In this document: in pieces, positions 33,134 to 40,641 of the stretch
Position numbering within the stretch: position 1 is the first letter of the stretch
Layout of the letters: every line of letters begins with the position of its first letter
Assembly (NCBI GenBank): GCA_002498845.1
Contig: DAJC01000059.1
Location: 1-43,707, forward strand
Direction of reading: 5' to 3'
DNA: 43,707 bases
Origin: Thermoplasmatales archaeon UBA509
GTDB lineage: Archaea > Thermoplasmatota > Thermoplasmata > Thermoplasmatales > Thermoplasmataceae
Translations under genes and position numbers: made by a program
The notes under the pieces: generated by a model
Seen by the model: only the letters and a program-made list of their open reading frames with translations
The model's database searches: none
What the model was told of the DNA's origin: nothing

Positions 33134-33627
33134 TGGCAGGCCCTGATGATGAAAGGATAGATAGGATCCTGGGGATGATTGAGGATCTTGAGCCCACGCT
33201 TAAGACGGTGAAAAAACTGCAGGAATCCGGGCTTATATCCATACTGGATGCGCTGGCAGAAGAGTCCGACGTTCTATTCAATTATGCAAGCACCATGGAT
33301 CTCCTGGGAACTGCCTCCGCCCTGGTCAGGTTCATTCCACTGGTCAGCAGTGCAGTGGGGGACCTGGATCCAGAGAAGTTTGAAACCGGCATAAAGGAAG
33401 TTTCGTGGAACTCCATTTTTTCACTCCTGCTGGCGGTTATGGAATCAGTGGGAAAAGGAATGGAGAAGGTGGAGATACCGTCATCCAGGCCAGGAACACT
33501 GGCTCTTCTGTCGGAAGCAAGGAGTCCAGAGATGGCATTTCTCATAAGGCTTGTTAGGGAGATTGCCAGAGGCATCATGGATCAGGAAACTAAGAAGAGG
33601 GAGGGCGGAATAAAGCCTCAGGAGTAG
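33133..33627 (+). CDS. DUF1641 family protein
   Basis: 164 aa from ATG 33133, which shares its A with the stop of the flavoprotein gene (TGATG); the frame is open further back (32980) but that is shadow. The helical pattern LESGLISILDALAEESDVLFNYASTMD, followed by a GTASALVRFIPL hydrophobic stretch, matches the DUF1641 family, which in many prokaryotes sits next to sulfide:quinone oxidoreductase or formate-dehydrogenase genes. Likely a partner of the flavoprotein at the membrane; mechanism unknown. Overlaps the convergent Lrp gene by 10 nt. Confidence 0.75.
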   Translation: MAGPDDERIDRILGMIEDLEPTLKTVKKLQESGLISILDALAEESDVLFNYASTMDLLGTASALVRFIPLVSSAVGDLDPEKFETGIKEVSWNSIFSLLLAVMESVGKGMEKVEIPSSRPGTLALLSEARSPEMAFLIRLVREIARGIMDQETKKREGGIKPQE

Positions 33628-34394
33628 AATTTGTAGTCGTAGAGAATCATAACATTGGCGGAGGAATCAACCTCCCTGATTCTTGATATGCTCCCCCTGG
33701 CATTTGACAGGCTCTCTGAGAAGCAAGTATAGACGCCGGCCCTGCTGTCAGAGATGGAGAATATGGTCTGGGGTGCAAGTATTTCCCTGGCCCTGTCCAC
33801 GGAAGTGGAAAAAATGGAATACAGAACAATATCGCCGCCCGACAGGTCAAGTTCCGTGATGACGCCTATTATATGGTTCTTCATGAGGAGATTCAGCCGC
33901 CTCTTGACGGTCATGTATGGAATGTCAAGCTGGCTGGATATATCTGTCACAGACATTCGCGGATCGGTCTTCAGTATGTTTATAATCTCCAGATCGGTGC
34001 TGTTTATGTTCATTCCCAGTGGAGCCATGGCTGGTACATACTGCATAACGGGGCTACCCAGCTTTGACACGGCATTGCCAAGCTTCCTGTCTATATCCGC
34101 CTGATCCTTTCCGGAAAAACCGTACAGGCTTATTTCCTCCAGGCATTTTATTCTGGAGATAACATCTCCGTCATAATCCTTTTCAGTCCTGAAAGCTGCA
34201 AAGGCCTCAAGATAGCCATTGATTCTGGGGCTGACATGGAGGGTGAAGCCCCTGATGATGCCGTCCTCAATCAGCCGGCTCAACCTGTAGTTCAGAGCCT
34301 GGGCTGATATTCCAACGTCCATGGCAATCTTTCTCTGTGAGATCCTCCCGTCCTTCAGGATACTGAAGAGAATCCTCTTGTCAGTTACATCCAT
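33618..34394 (-). CDS. tandem Lrp/AsnC-type transcription regulator
   Basis: 258 aa with two winged-HTH units. The first is KRILFSILKDGRISQRKIAM (residues ~5-50); the second is DLEIINILKTDPRMSVTDIS (about 130-180). Each is followed by an Lrp-like effector-type segment. Two complete copies in one polypeptide are found in some archaea; the typical AsnC has one. No conserved metal or catalytic residue is visible. ATG 34394. It lies tail-to-tail with the flavoprotein/DUF1641 pair and upstream of tyrA; regulated genes cannot be read from the sequence. Confidence 0.8.
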   Translation of the reverse strand: MDVTDKRILFSILKDGRISQRKIAMDVGISAQALNYRLSRLIEDGIIRGFTLHVSPRINGYLEAFAAFRTEKDYDGDVISRIKCLEEISLYGFSGKDQADIDRKLGNAVSKLGSPVMQYVPAMAPLGMNINSTDLEIINILKTDPRMSVTDISSQLDIPYMTVKRRLNLLMKNHIIGVITELDLSGGDIVLYSIFSTSVDRAREILAPQTIFSISDSRAGVYTCFSESLSNARGSISRIREVDSSANVMILYDYKFYS

Positions 34395-34426
34395 TCATGG
34401 CACTTATCCAATGCAGTTCATTAAGT

Positions 34427-35128
34427 TTATCCATTTCTGTTTCCCGCAGGAACAGAATGATCCGCAGCATGGCTGGTTTCAGCATTTTCAATGATTCTGT
34501 CAAGTTCATCACGGATTTTAGCCAGGATATTCATGCTGTATGGATTCATTGCAATTGTATCCATCATTACCTCCCTGTTTTCGTCACTGCTGATGCTTTC
34601 CAATTCGGACAGCATTCGCGAACTTCTGGTTGTGAGGTCAGTTTGGGTTTTTCCTGAGGAATCTGCCAGCAGGGATAGAATGTAGGGCCTTACCAGCAGA
34701 TCAACCATGGCCCTGTCATGCTGTGACGAAGACATGGCTCTTATGGAGCTTCCCGGGAATATCTGCTTTATAATATCAATGGAACCTGGAACGGAGAGAT
34801 CATCTATGTAGATGATGTTCCGGGGATTCTGTGAATTCATGGATGATGGCCCAAAGAGGGGATGGATGCTCATAATCTTCCCGGCAAAAGGACGGAATGG
34901 AGATTTTACGGAGCATATCTCAACAAGCTTGCCCGGATCACTGCAGCTGCTGACCATGTTCAGCGCAACCCGGATGGGCACAGCAAGGATCGCATAATCC
35001 ACAGAATCAAGCATTTCGCCGGTGAAATCAGGGCCATGTACAGGAATAACGGCATGCCCCGCATCCTTCAGAATCCTCACTGCAGCGGAGCCAAACCTGC
35101 CTGAATAACCAACCACAGCAATCCTCAA
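34427..35128 (-). CDS. tyrA: prephenate dehydrogenase (TyrA)
   Basis: 233 aa. NAD-binding start RIAVVGYSGRFGSAAVRIL, then a typical TyrA block SVKSPFRPFAGKIMSIHPLFGPS, containing the substrate-site histidine. The C-terminus is helical. It converts prephenate to 4-hydroxyphenylpyruvate. TTG start in a TTGA overlap with the chorismate mutase gene, with GGTGA just upstream. It lacks the fused chorismate mutase seen in some bacterial TyrA proteins because that enzyme is encoded next door. Confidence 0.85.
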   Translation of the reverse strand: MRIAVVGYSGRFGSAAVRILKDAGHAVIPVHGPDFTGEMLDSVDYAILAVPIRVALNMVSSCSDPGKLVEICSVKSPFRPFAGKIMSIHPLFGPSSMNSQNPRNIIYIDDLSVPGSIDIIKQIFPGSSIRAMSSSQHDRAMVDLLVRPYILSLLADSSGKTQTDLTTRSSRMLSELESISSDENREVMMDTIAMNPYSMNILAKIRDELDRIIENAETSHAADHSVPAGNRNG

Positions 35129-35709
35129 TGTTTCACCACTGCTATCATGTTAAGGCTGGATGGATCAGGAGGAAATGTGCTGAATCTCAGAAGACCATCC
35201 TCAGGCATGCTGGCAATGTCCCGAGGGCATTCATGGCCTATGGATATCTCTGGAATGCTTTCCGGTGGCTTTCCCATGACAATGTGCCCTCCCTTCATCT
35301 GTATGGCCGTCTTCAGGGATTCCGGCAAATCCATCTGTGTCACAAACTCCACGCCCGGAGCTGCCATCACTGTTCCCAGCATTGAGAGCAGATCGTCGGT
35401 TTTTCCCCTGAAAGTGACTTCGCTTCCTCTGTGAGCATTCACTGCTGAGATTGCGGTTTCCTGAGTCCGTATTGAAAATTCAAAGAGGGTTACAAGAATG
35501 GATCGGAGAACTTCGTCATTGATGCCAGAATTCCTTATGACATCAAGCTCACGATCCCTCAGCCTGAGATCCAGACCGCTGGAAGTCTTGATCATGGCTA
35601 TACGGGAGGACAGATCCATGCGTTCAGAGAACAGGCGCAGTATTGCAATGGAATTGTTCAGAATTTTAGCACGCAATCCTGAAAGTTCCTCATTATGGGC
35701 TGTTTCCAT
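35125..35709 (-). CDS. aroQ: AroQ-type chorismate mutase with extra C-terminal domain
   Basis: 194 aa from ATG 35709 (GTGAT 7 nt upstream; the frame is open to 35757). Residues ~1-80 are the three-helix AroQ fold: LRAKILNNSIAILRLFSERM, then SSRIAMIKTSSGLDLRLRDREL, with the active-site Arg/Lys pattern. AroQ proteins usually end near residue 90; here a further ~100 residues follow (EVTFRGKTDDLLSMLG... to IAVVKH) which I cannot place. It could be a regulatory or dimerisation domain. Converts chorismate to prephenate, feeding tyrA, with which it is translationally coupled. Confidence 0.75.
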   Translation of the reverse strand: METAHNEELSGLRAKILNNSIAILRLFSERMDLSSRIAMIKTSSGLDLRLRDRELDVIRNSGINDEVLRSILVTLFEFSIRTQETAISAVNAHRGSEVTFRGKTDDLLSMLGTVMAAPGVEFVTQMDLPESLKTAIQMKGGHIVMGKPPESIPEISIGHECPRDIASMPEDGLLRFSTFPPDPSSLNMIAVVKH

Positions 35710-35822
35710 TGATTGAATCACTCTCCACGTAACACATGACATGATATAGCATATCATTCAATAAAAATTCTTGCACCGAATCAGATGATTCTTTATTAGA
35801 GACATCGGCATTTGAAAGCCAT

Positions 35823-36263
35823 ATGAAAAACGAACTTAGTAATGAGATGAGCAGCGGCATAATGGTCTACAGGATCGGCCAGGACGGAAAGAGGGAGTAC
35901 CTTTTTCTGGTGAGGAAGGAGGGATTCCTGGATTTCCCAAAGGGACACATAGAGGAGGGTGAGACTGAAATGGACGCGGCCAGGCGAGAAACCCTTGAGG
36001 AAACAGGCATGAATGTGAACATAATACCTGGTTTCAGGCACGAGATGGAGTACCTTTTCAGCCACAGGGACCAGAAGGTGAAGAAGACGGTGGTCATGTT
36101 TGCAGGCAGGGCAATGGACCATGAATCGCCAACCATATCACACGAACATGTTGGCTTTGTATGGATGAAGTATGAGGACGCCCTGAAATCATTAACATAC
36201 GAGAACCAGAGGAAAATGCTTGAGGAAGTGGACAGGTTCCTGGATAACCTAGGAAATCCTTGA
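35823..36263 (+). CDS. Nudix hydrolase (Ap4A-hydrolase-like)
   Basis: 146 aa. The Nudix box (GX5EX7REUXEEXGU) is complete from FPKGHIEEGETEMDAA through RRETLEETGM, with the metal-binding glutamates. SGIMVYRIG at the front and the short length fit diadenosine-polyphosphate or nucleotide-cleaning enzymes, but substrate cannot be read. Overlaps the 3' end of the ABC ATPase gene by 15 nt (convergent). Confidence 0.85.
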   Translation: MKNELSNEMSSGIMVYRIGQDGKREYLFLVRKEGFLDFPKGHIEEGETEMDAARRETLEETGMNVNIIPGFRHEMEYLFSHRDQKVKKTVVMFAGRAMDHESPTISHEHVGFVWMKYEDALKSLTYENQRKMLEEVDRFLDNLGNP

Positions 36264-36848
36264 AAGGGAACCATTTTCCATTCTGTAAACATGGTCTGCC
36301 AGTGCCCCATCACCGGGGTTGTGGCTCACAAATATGATGTCAATGCCCTTCTCTCTGGCCAGTGAGGATACGGATTTTATGAAACCGGGGCTGTCACTGA
36401 TTCCGGATGTCACCTCATCCATAATTATGAGATCCGGCCTGTGAAATATGGCACCTGCAGCCGCAAGGCGCATTTTCTGGCCGTAGCTAAGTTCCCATGC
36501 CTTTCCTGCAAAATCTATTCCCATAGCATCCTTGAGTATTCTTATGTCGCTGCTGTACCTCTTGGGGTTCTGTGGCCAGGTGATGTGGGAATCCACGTCA
36601 AGGTTCAGGAGAACAGTTTCGCTGTTGAGATATATGATGCCCCGACGCTGCAGTTCAACGTTGGTGACATCCCTGCCGTTCACAATGACGTGCCCTGTGA
36701 ATTGGCTGAAATGCCCGGCAACTGCCCTGAGGAATGTGGTTTTGCCAGATCCGTTCTCCCCCTCCATGAATATGATTCCTGAATCTGAAAGCCGGGCATT
36801 GATCCTGAATGTGCCTCTTGACATGCCTATGCTGGCCTCAATGGTCAT
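36249..36848 (-). CDS. wtpC: ABC transporter ATP-binding protein, molybdate/tungstate type
   Basis: 199 aa. Walker A MEGENGSGKTTFLRAVAG, signature ELSYGQKMRLA (LSYGQ for LSGGQ), Walker B LIIMDEVTSG and H-loop IFVSHNP. It is short: the ~130-residue C-terminal regulatory domain usual in WtpC/ModC is missing, as the gene ends at ISRIS. This may be a genuine compact form or a loss of substrate feedback. ATG 36848 overlaps the permease stop by 4 nt. Powers import with WtpA and WtpB. Confidence 0.8.
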   Translation of the reverse strand: MTIEASIGMSRGTFRINARLSDSGIIFMEGENGSGKTTFLRAVAGHFSQFTGHVIVNGRDVTNVELQRRGIIYLNSETVLLNLDVDSHITWPQNPKRYSSDIRILKDAMGIDFAGKAWELSYGQKMRLAAAGAIFHRPDLIIMDEVTSGISDSPGFIKSVSSLAREKGIDIIFVSHNPGDGALADHVYRMENGSLSRIS

Positions 36849-37642
36849 GCCTCAACTCCTGCATGTCGGCCAGCGCCCGCAATCCTGGCCACGGCAAGGA
36901 CCGCAAGGGAGACAATTATCATTATGGCAGATGCTGTTATTGCGACACCGGGCCCGAAGTATCCATAGTACTGGTATATGAGGACTGAAGCCGCACTGAC
37001 ACCATTGAATGGATACTGGGTCACATAATATGCCACAATTGCTATGGACCCGAACTCACTCATGGCCCGGCTCATGGATGTGAGCATCGAGGAAATGACC
37101 TGCCTGAGCATTCCGGGAAGCACAGCGCCATAAAGTGTCCTGATTCTGGAGGCACCGAAGGACTGTGAAAGCAAATCCGGAAATATGTTCCTGGAGGAAA
37201 GGGCAGACTGCATGGACCTGATGTAGATGGGCGCAGAAACAAATGCCAGGGCTATTACCATTCCCTGTATGGTGTCAAAGAAGTCTATGCCAATGGATTC
37301 CAGGAACTTCCCCGTGGGCGTGAAGGGACTTCCCAGGATGAGTATGGCTATGCCCACTATGGGATGCGGTATGGAGGCAGGTATATCAGCTATGGTTTCC
37401 ATTCCTCTGTGCACCCTTGAAGAAAGTTCGTAGGCAAGAGGGGTGAATACTATGAAAACAAGAACCGCTGCCAGAATGGATGTGAACAGGGTCAGGGCTA
37501 TGGCCTTCATGACTGTTATTCCGTAGCCCTGCCGGTCATGATAAATTGCCAGTCCATAGATCAGGATGAGAACTATTGGGATGGAAATGATTGCCACTGA
37601 AACGGCCGAAAATACCCACAGGAGGTCTTTCCTCTTCCTCAT
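36845..37642 (-). CDS. wtpB: ABC transporter permease, molybdate/tungstate type
   Basis: 265 aa, six membrane segments (IIVLILIYGLAIY is the first). The EAA-like cytoplasmic loop ILPDLLSQSFGASRIRTLYGAVLPGMLR contacts the ATPase. Family shows the ModB/WtpB fold with the loop before the last two helices. Lies between the binding-protein gene and the ATPase gene, 31 bp from the former, overlapping the latter. Confidence 0.85.
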   Translation of the reverse strand: MRKRKDLLWVFSAVSVAIISIPIVLILIYGLAIYHDRQGYGITVMKAIALTLFTSILAAVLVFIVFTPLAYELSSRVHRGMETIADIPASIPHPIVGIAILILGSPFTPTGKFLESIGIDFFDTIQGMVIALAFVSAPIYIRSMQSALSSRNIFPDLLSQSFGASRIRTLYGAVLPGMLRQVISSMLTSMSRAMSEFGSIAIVAYYVTQYPFNGVSAASVLIYQYYGYFGPGVAITASAIMIIVSLAVLAVARIAGAGRHAGVEA

Positions 37643-37672
37643 TGAAATTCAGTGCTCCGCTTTACGCTGATA

Positions 37673-38701
37673 TCATGCAGGGATTGGTCCCCCATATACA
37701 ATTCTCCCTGCTGAAATCAGTGCCATGATCCCGGCGGGCGGCTGTGTGTTGTTGAACAGGAGAGGCTCTTTCAGGGGTCTCATTCCATAGCTGGACAGGA
37801 ATGAATCATTTCCCGGGATATAGCTGACAAACTCAATGGAAGCTGCAGGATCTGTCCCGTTGGCAAGGGCTGAGGCATACAGGTATATGGGCGCGCCGGA
37901 CTGCTGGCCGGCCGTTGTATTATAGTGAAATTCGGAGTAGAATTGAGACATGCTTGAATTTCCAAAGCTGAGCTGGCCTGGAAGCTCAATGTACTTCAGG
38001 CCCTTGGATATTGCAGCAGATCTGTAAATGTAAAGAAATCCCAGATCACCGCTTATGAGCGGTGAAACAAGCTCTGCAGCGTTGGAATCCGTTCTGACTC
38101 CTCTGTTGTCTGCAATCCTATTGATGAAGAATGACTGATTGTTTTCATAAAGCGATCCTGCAATCTCAAGGGACAGGTATGCCCTGAGCCCTGCTGGATC
38201 GCTGCTTGCATTGGATATTCCTATGCTTACGCTACCAGCGGTCAGGTTCATGAATGCGTCCCTGTATGCTGCATCTTTCTGGGACGCATTCTCTGTGCTG
38301 TTTGCCTCAGAGAAGAGTTTCACTATTTTTTCAACCGTGGAATTTGCGCTGTTGGCATACGCCAGGACAAGCTGGTCTGCGGCAAACGCTATTGCCCATC
38401 CGCTGTACCTTTGTCCAAGAGATGATCTTGCATATGTGCTCAGTGCCACCGATATGAAGACACTGGCGGGAACACCCTGTGATATCTCTTCTGCCAGGGT
38501 ATAGGATCCTCCGCCCTTTGCCGGTTCAACAGCAATGCCTGTGGCATTGTGGAAGTTTGCCATGAGGGCATCGGACTCCGCAACATATGCATCTGCAGTA
38601 TAAACGACCAGGCCTGTTGAGGGCCGGTCAATTTCAAGTCCTATGCCCACGCTTACCAGGATCAGGACAACGAGTATGACTGCAATTACTGTCTTCCGCA
38701 C
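37673..38701 (-). CDS. wtpA: tungstate/molybdate ABC transporter binding protein
   Basis: 342 aa. An N-terminal hydrophobic segment (VIAVILVVLILVSVGIGL) anchors or exports it; no lipobox cysteine. The binding fold starts LVVYTADAYVAESDALMANF and includes SGWAIAFAADQLVLAYANS, a family feature, with AAGSLYEN/IGISNASSDPAGL blocks. Binds the oxyanion outside the cell. It has a TATA box (38721-38733) at leaderless spacing and is divergent from the Tfx-type regulator. Tungstate versus molybdate cannot be told from sequence. Confidence 0.85.
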   Translation of the reverse strand: MRKTVIAVILVVLILVSVGIGLEIDRPSTGLVVYTADAYVAESDALMANFHNATGIAVEPAKGGGSYTLAEEISQGVPASVFISVALSTYARSSLGQRYSGWAIAFAADQLVLAYANSANSTVEKIVKLFSEANSTENASQKDAAYRDAFMNLTAGSVSIGISNASSDPAGLRAYLSLEIAGSLYENNQSFFINRIADNRGVRTDSNAAELVSPLISGDLGFLYIYRSAAISKGLKYIELPGQLSFGNSSMSQFYSEFHYNTTAGQQSGAPIYLYASALANGTDPAASIEFVSYIPGNDSFLSSYGMRPLKEPLLFNNTQPPAGIMALISAGRIVYGGPIPA

Positions 38702-38720
38702 CTGTGGCTGATCTGTCCTG

Positions 38721-38733
38721 TAAATATAAATAG
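38721..38733 (-). promoter_or_regulatory. TATA box of wtpA
   Basis: CTATTTATATTTA read on the minus strand, centred ~26 nt before the ATG at 38701; no ribosome site, so leaderless. Confidence 0.55.
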
Positions 38734-38753
38734 TTTGAAAATTGGCAAAAATT

Positions 38754-38767
38754 AAACAATATTGTTT
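38754..38767. promoter_or_regulatory. perfect palindrome AAACAATATTGTTT between wtpA and tfx
   Basis: 14-bp perfect palindrome, 4 bp before the ATG 38772 of the Tfx-type gene and upstream of the wtpA TATA box. A dimeric repressor bound here would block tfx transcription and could affect wtpA. The likely ligand is the Tfx protein itself (inference). Confidence 0.5.
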
Positions 38768-38771
38768 TACT

Positions 38772-39212
38772 ATGGTCCTGGTGAACAGGAAAGACAGTAG
38801 CCGTTATGGCTTCCTCACGGAGAGGCAGATGCAGATTCTCAGGTTGAGGAAAGATGGAATGAAACAGGGCGAGATAGCTTCTCGCCTTGGAACAACCAGG
38901 CAGAATATAGCCATACTTGAAAGCAGGGCAGTGAAGAAGATAGAGGAGGCCGCCATGACACTGCAGATGCTTGAGGTCCAGGGCACCGTATGCGTAACGG
39001 GGATACCGGCTGGAATACACATACTGGATGCCGCCAGGGCGATCATAGACGAGGCTGACAGAAACGGAATCAGGCTGAAAGGAAATATGGTTGACCTTGT
39101 CTCCTGGTTAAAGTCAAACATGGAAGGGAACATAATTTCCGGTAAAATAGATACTGGGGTGAGGGTTATGATTCTTTCGGATGGAAGATACCTGAAGCTT
39201 CCAGCTCAGTGA
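38772..39212 (+). CDS. tfx: Tfx-family HTH regulator
   Basis: 146 aa from ATG 38772; an in-frame TTG at 38742 would place the palindrome inside the gene. HTH: FLTERQMQILRLRKDGMKQGEIASRLGTTRQNIAILESRA, followed by KKIEEAAMTLQML, the block of the Tfx family, first seen as a protein binding the fmdE region for molybdenum formylmethanofuran dehydrogenase. The C-terminal ~75 residues form a small alpha/beta domain. Divergence from wtpABC suggests that it senses or controls molybdate/tungstate supply. Confidence 0.75.
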   Translation: MVLVNRKDSSRYGFLTERQMQILRLRKDGMKQGEIASRLGTTRQNIAILESRAVKKIEEAAMTLQMLEVQGTVCVTGIPAGIHILDAARAIIDEADRNGIRLKGNMVDLVSWLKSNMEGNIISGKIDTGVRVMILSDGRYLKLPAQ

Positions 39213-39214
39213 AG

Positions 39215-40480
39215 TCACCGGAATCTCATGGTTCCACCAGAAGGGCTGCCCGGCTGCTTATACCTGAACAGCATGGAATAGAGGTGAAGTGGGGTTCTGC
39301 CCTTCTGCTCAGGCTCCTTCAGGCCCATGAAGAGCAGGGATGACAGGAACCTTCCGGAAAAAACTACTGAATATGAAAATATAAGCGCAAGGTGCAGCGG
39401 GAAGTGGTCAATCATGATCTGGAGCAGGTATCCACCAGCCAGGGCTCCCACAAGATATACAATGCCATTGAACCCGTTTATTATTGATATGTACTCTGCC
39501 CTGTGACCGTTGGGAACAATATCCAGCAGGTAGGAATTCATCACCACATTCTGTATGGATCCAAGCACCCCGCTGTACAGCTCCATTATGATGAATTCCC
39601 AGAAGTTGGTGAAGAAAGCATAGAGAAGAGGTATTGCGCTGAGCATCATGCGGTTTGCAAGTATTAACGGGGCACGGTTTATGTTGTCAGTGACCTTTCC
39701 CAGGAGGTACTGGACCACTACAGACATGGAAAGGGATGCCACGGTCAGTATGGCAACATCAGACAGGTTAAAGTGCATCACAAGCACGATTGTTATGGGA
39801 AACATGGGCCAGGCCATTGACCAGAACAGCCCCTGCACATTCATGGCCATGAAGTACTTGTAAAACAGTGGATTCTTCTTGAGTTCCTTCAGAGTTTTCC
39901 GGATGTTTCCGGTGAGTTCCTTCTGCTTCTCAGGTTCCTTCAGCATCGCCATTAGGATTCCGGAAATCACGTATGAACCGGCTGAAGCAGAAAATGGAAT
40001 GAAGATGTCCCTGGTAACCTGCCCCTGGAACAGGAATGTCATCACCACCAGGGATCCAATGGTGCCCAGGGAGCTCAGGATATTGATTATGGAGAGGAAC
40101 CTGCCCCGGGTTGTGGTATCAGTCTGATCGGCAATGAGGGAGAACCAGTTCACAGTAATTAGTGATGCAAACAGGGAGATTGCCGCATATACAACAACGA
40201 GCTGCACCGGGGTCCGTATGCTCCCCATCATGTACCACAGGACGGCAAGAATGGCGCTTCCTGCAATGAGGAATGGCCTCCTCCTGCCAACACGGTCACT
40301 GAGCCTGCCCCAGAGAAGCTGTCCCCCATTTGATAGTGCATTTGCAGTGGACTGGAGCCAGCCCATGTCCACGGCAGTGGCGCCTATATACACACCGAAA
40401 ACTCCAACGAAGGAACTTGCAGCGGTTGCCCCCACAGCCACAACAAATGACCGTATGGCAATCAGCGTCTTATTGAACAT
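39215..40480 (-). CDS. MFS transporter
   Basis: 421 aa with about twelve membrane helices. The motif GGQLLWGRLSDRVGRRRPFLIAG between helices 2 and 3 is the MFS signature. The C-terminus is hydrophilic (QKGRTPLHLYSMLFRYKQ). Convergent with tfx (2 nt apart). Substrate unknown; ATG 40480. Confidence 0.85.
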   Translation of the reverse strand: MFNKTLIAIRSFVVAVGATAASSFVGVFGVYIGATAVDMGWLQSTANALSNGGQLLWGRLSDRVGRRRPFLIAGSAILAVLWYMMGSIRTPVQLVVVYAAISLFASLITVNWFSLIADQTDTTTRGRFLSIINILSSLGTIGSLVVMTFLFQGQVTRDIFIPFSASAGSYVISGILMAMLKEPEKQKELTGNIRKTLKELKKNPLFYKYFMAMNVQGLFWSMAWPMFPITIVLVMHFNLSDVAILTVASLSMSVVVQYLLGKVTDNINRAPLILANRMMLSAIPLLYAFFTNFWEFIIMELYSGVLGSIQNVVMNSYLLDIVPNGHRAEYISIINGFNGIVYLVGALAGGYLLQIMIDHFPLHLALIFSYSVVFSGRFLSSLLFMGLKEPEQKGRTPLHLYSMLFRYKQPGSPSGGTMRFR

Positions 40481-40605
40481 AGCATGACCTGGAGGACGAT
40501 TTCCAGCAATATCCAGCCATATTATAATGTTATCAGTGCAGAAAGATTTGGATTTTCCGCAATGTTACATCCGGGATCAGTGAACCCTTAAATAAAGAGA
40601 TAAAA

Positions 40606-40623
40606 TGTAAGGATATCCTTACA
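40606..40623. promoter_or_regulatory. 18-bp perfect palindrome before an MFS gene
   Basis: TGTAAGGATATCCTTACA, perfect on both arms. A TATA-like TTAAATAAAG (40588-40597) sits just upstream, placing the expected transcription start near 40618, inside the palindrome. This is a textbook position for a repressor operator of the gene at 40642. Confidence 0.6.
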
Positions 40624-40641
40624 AATATGAGGTGGCTTTGA

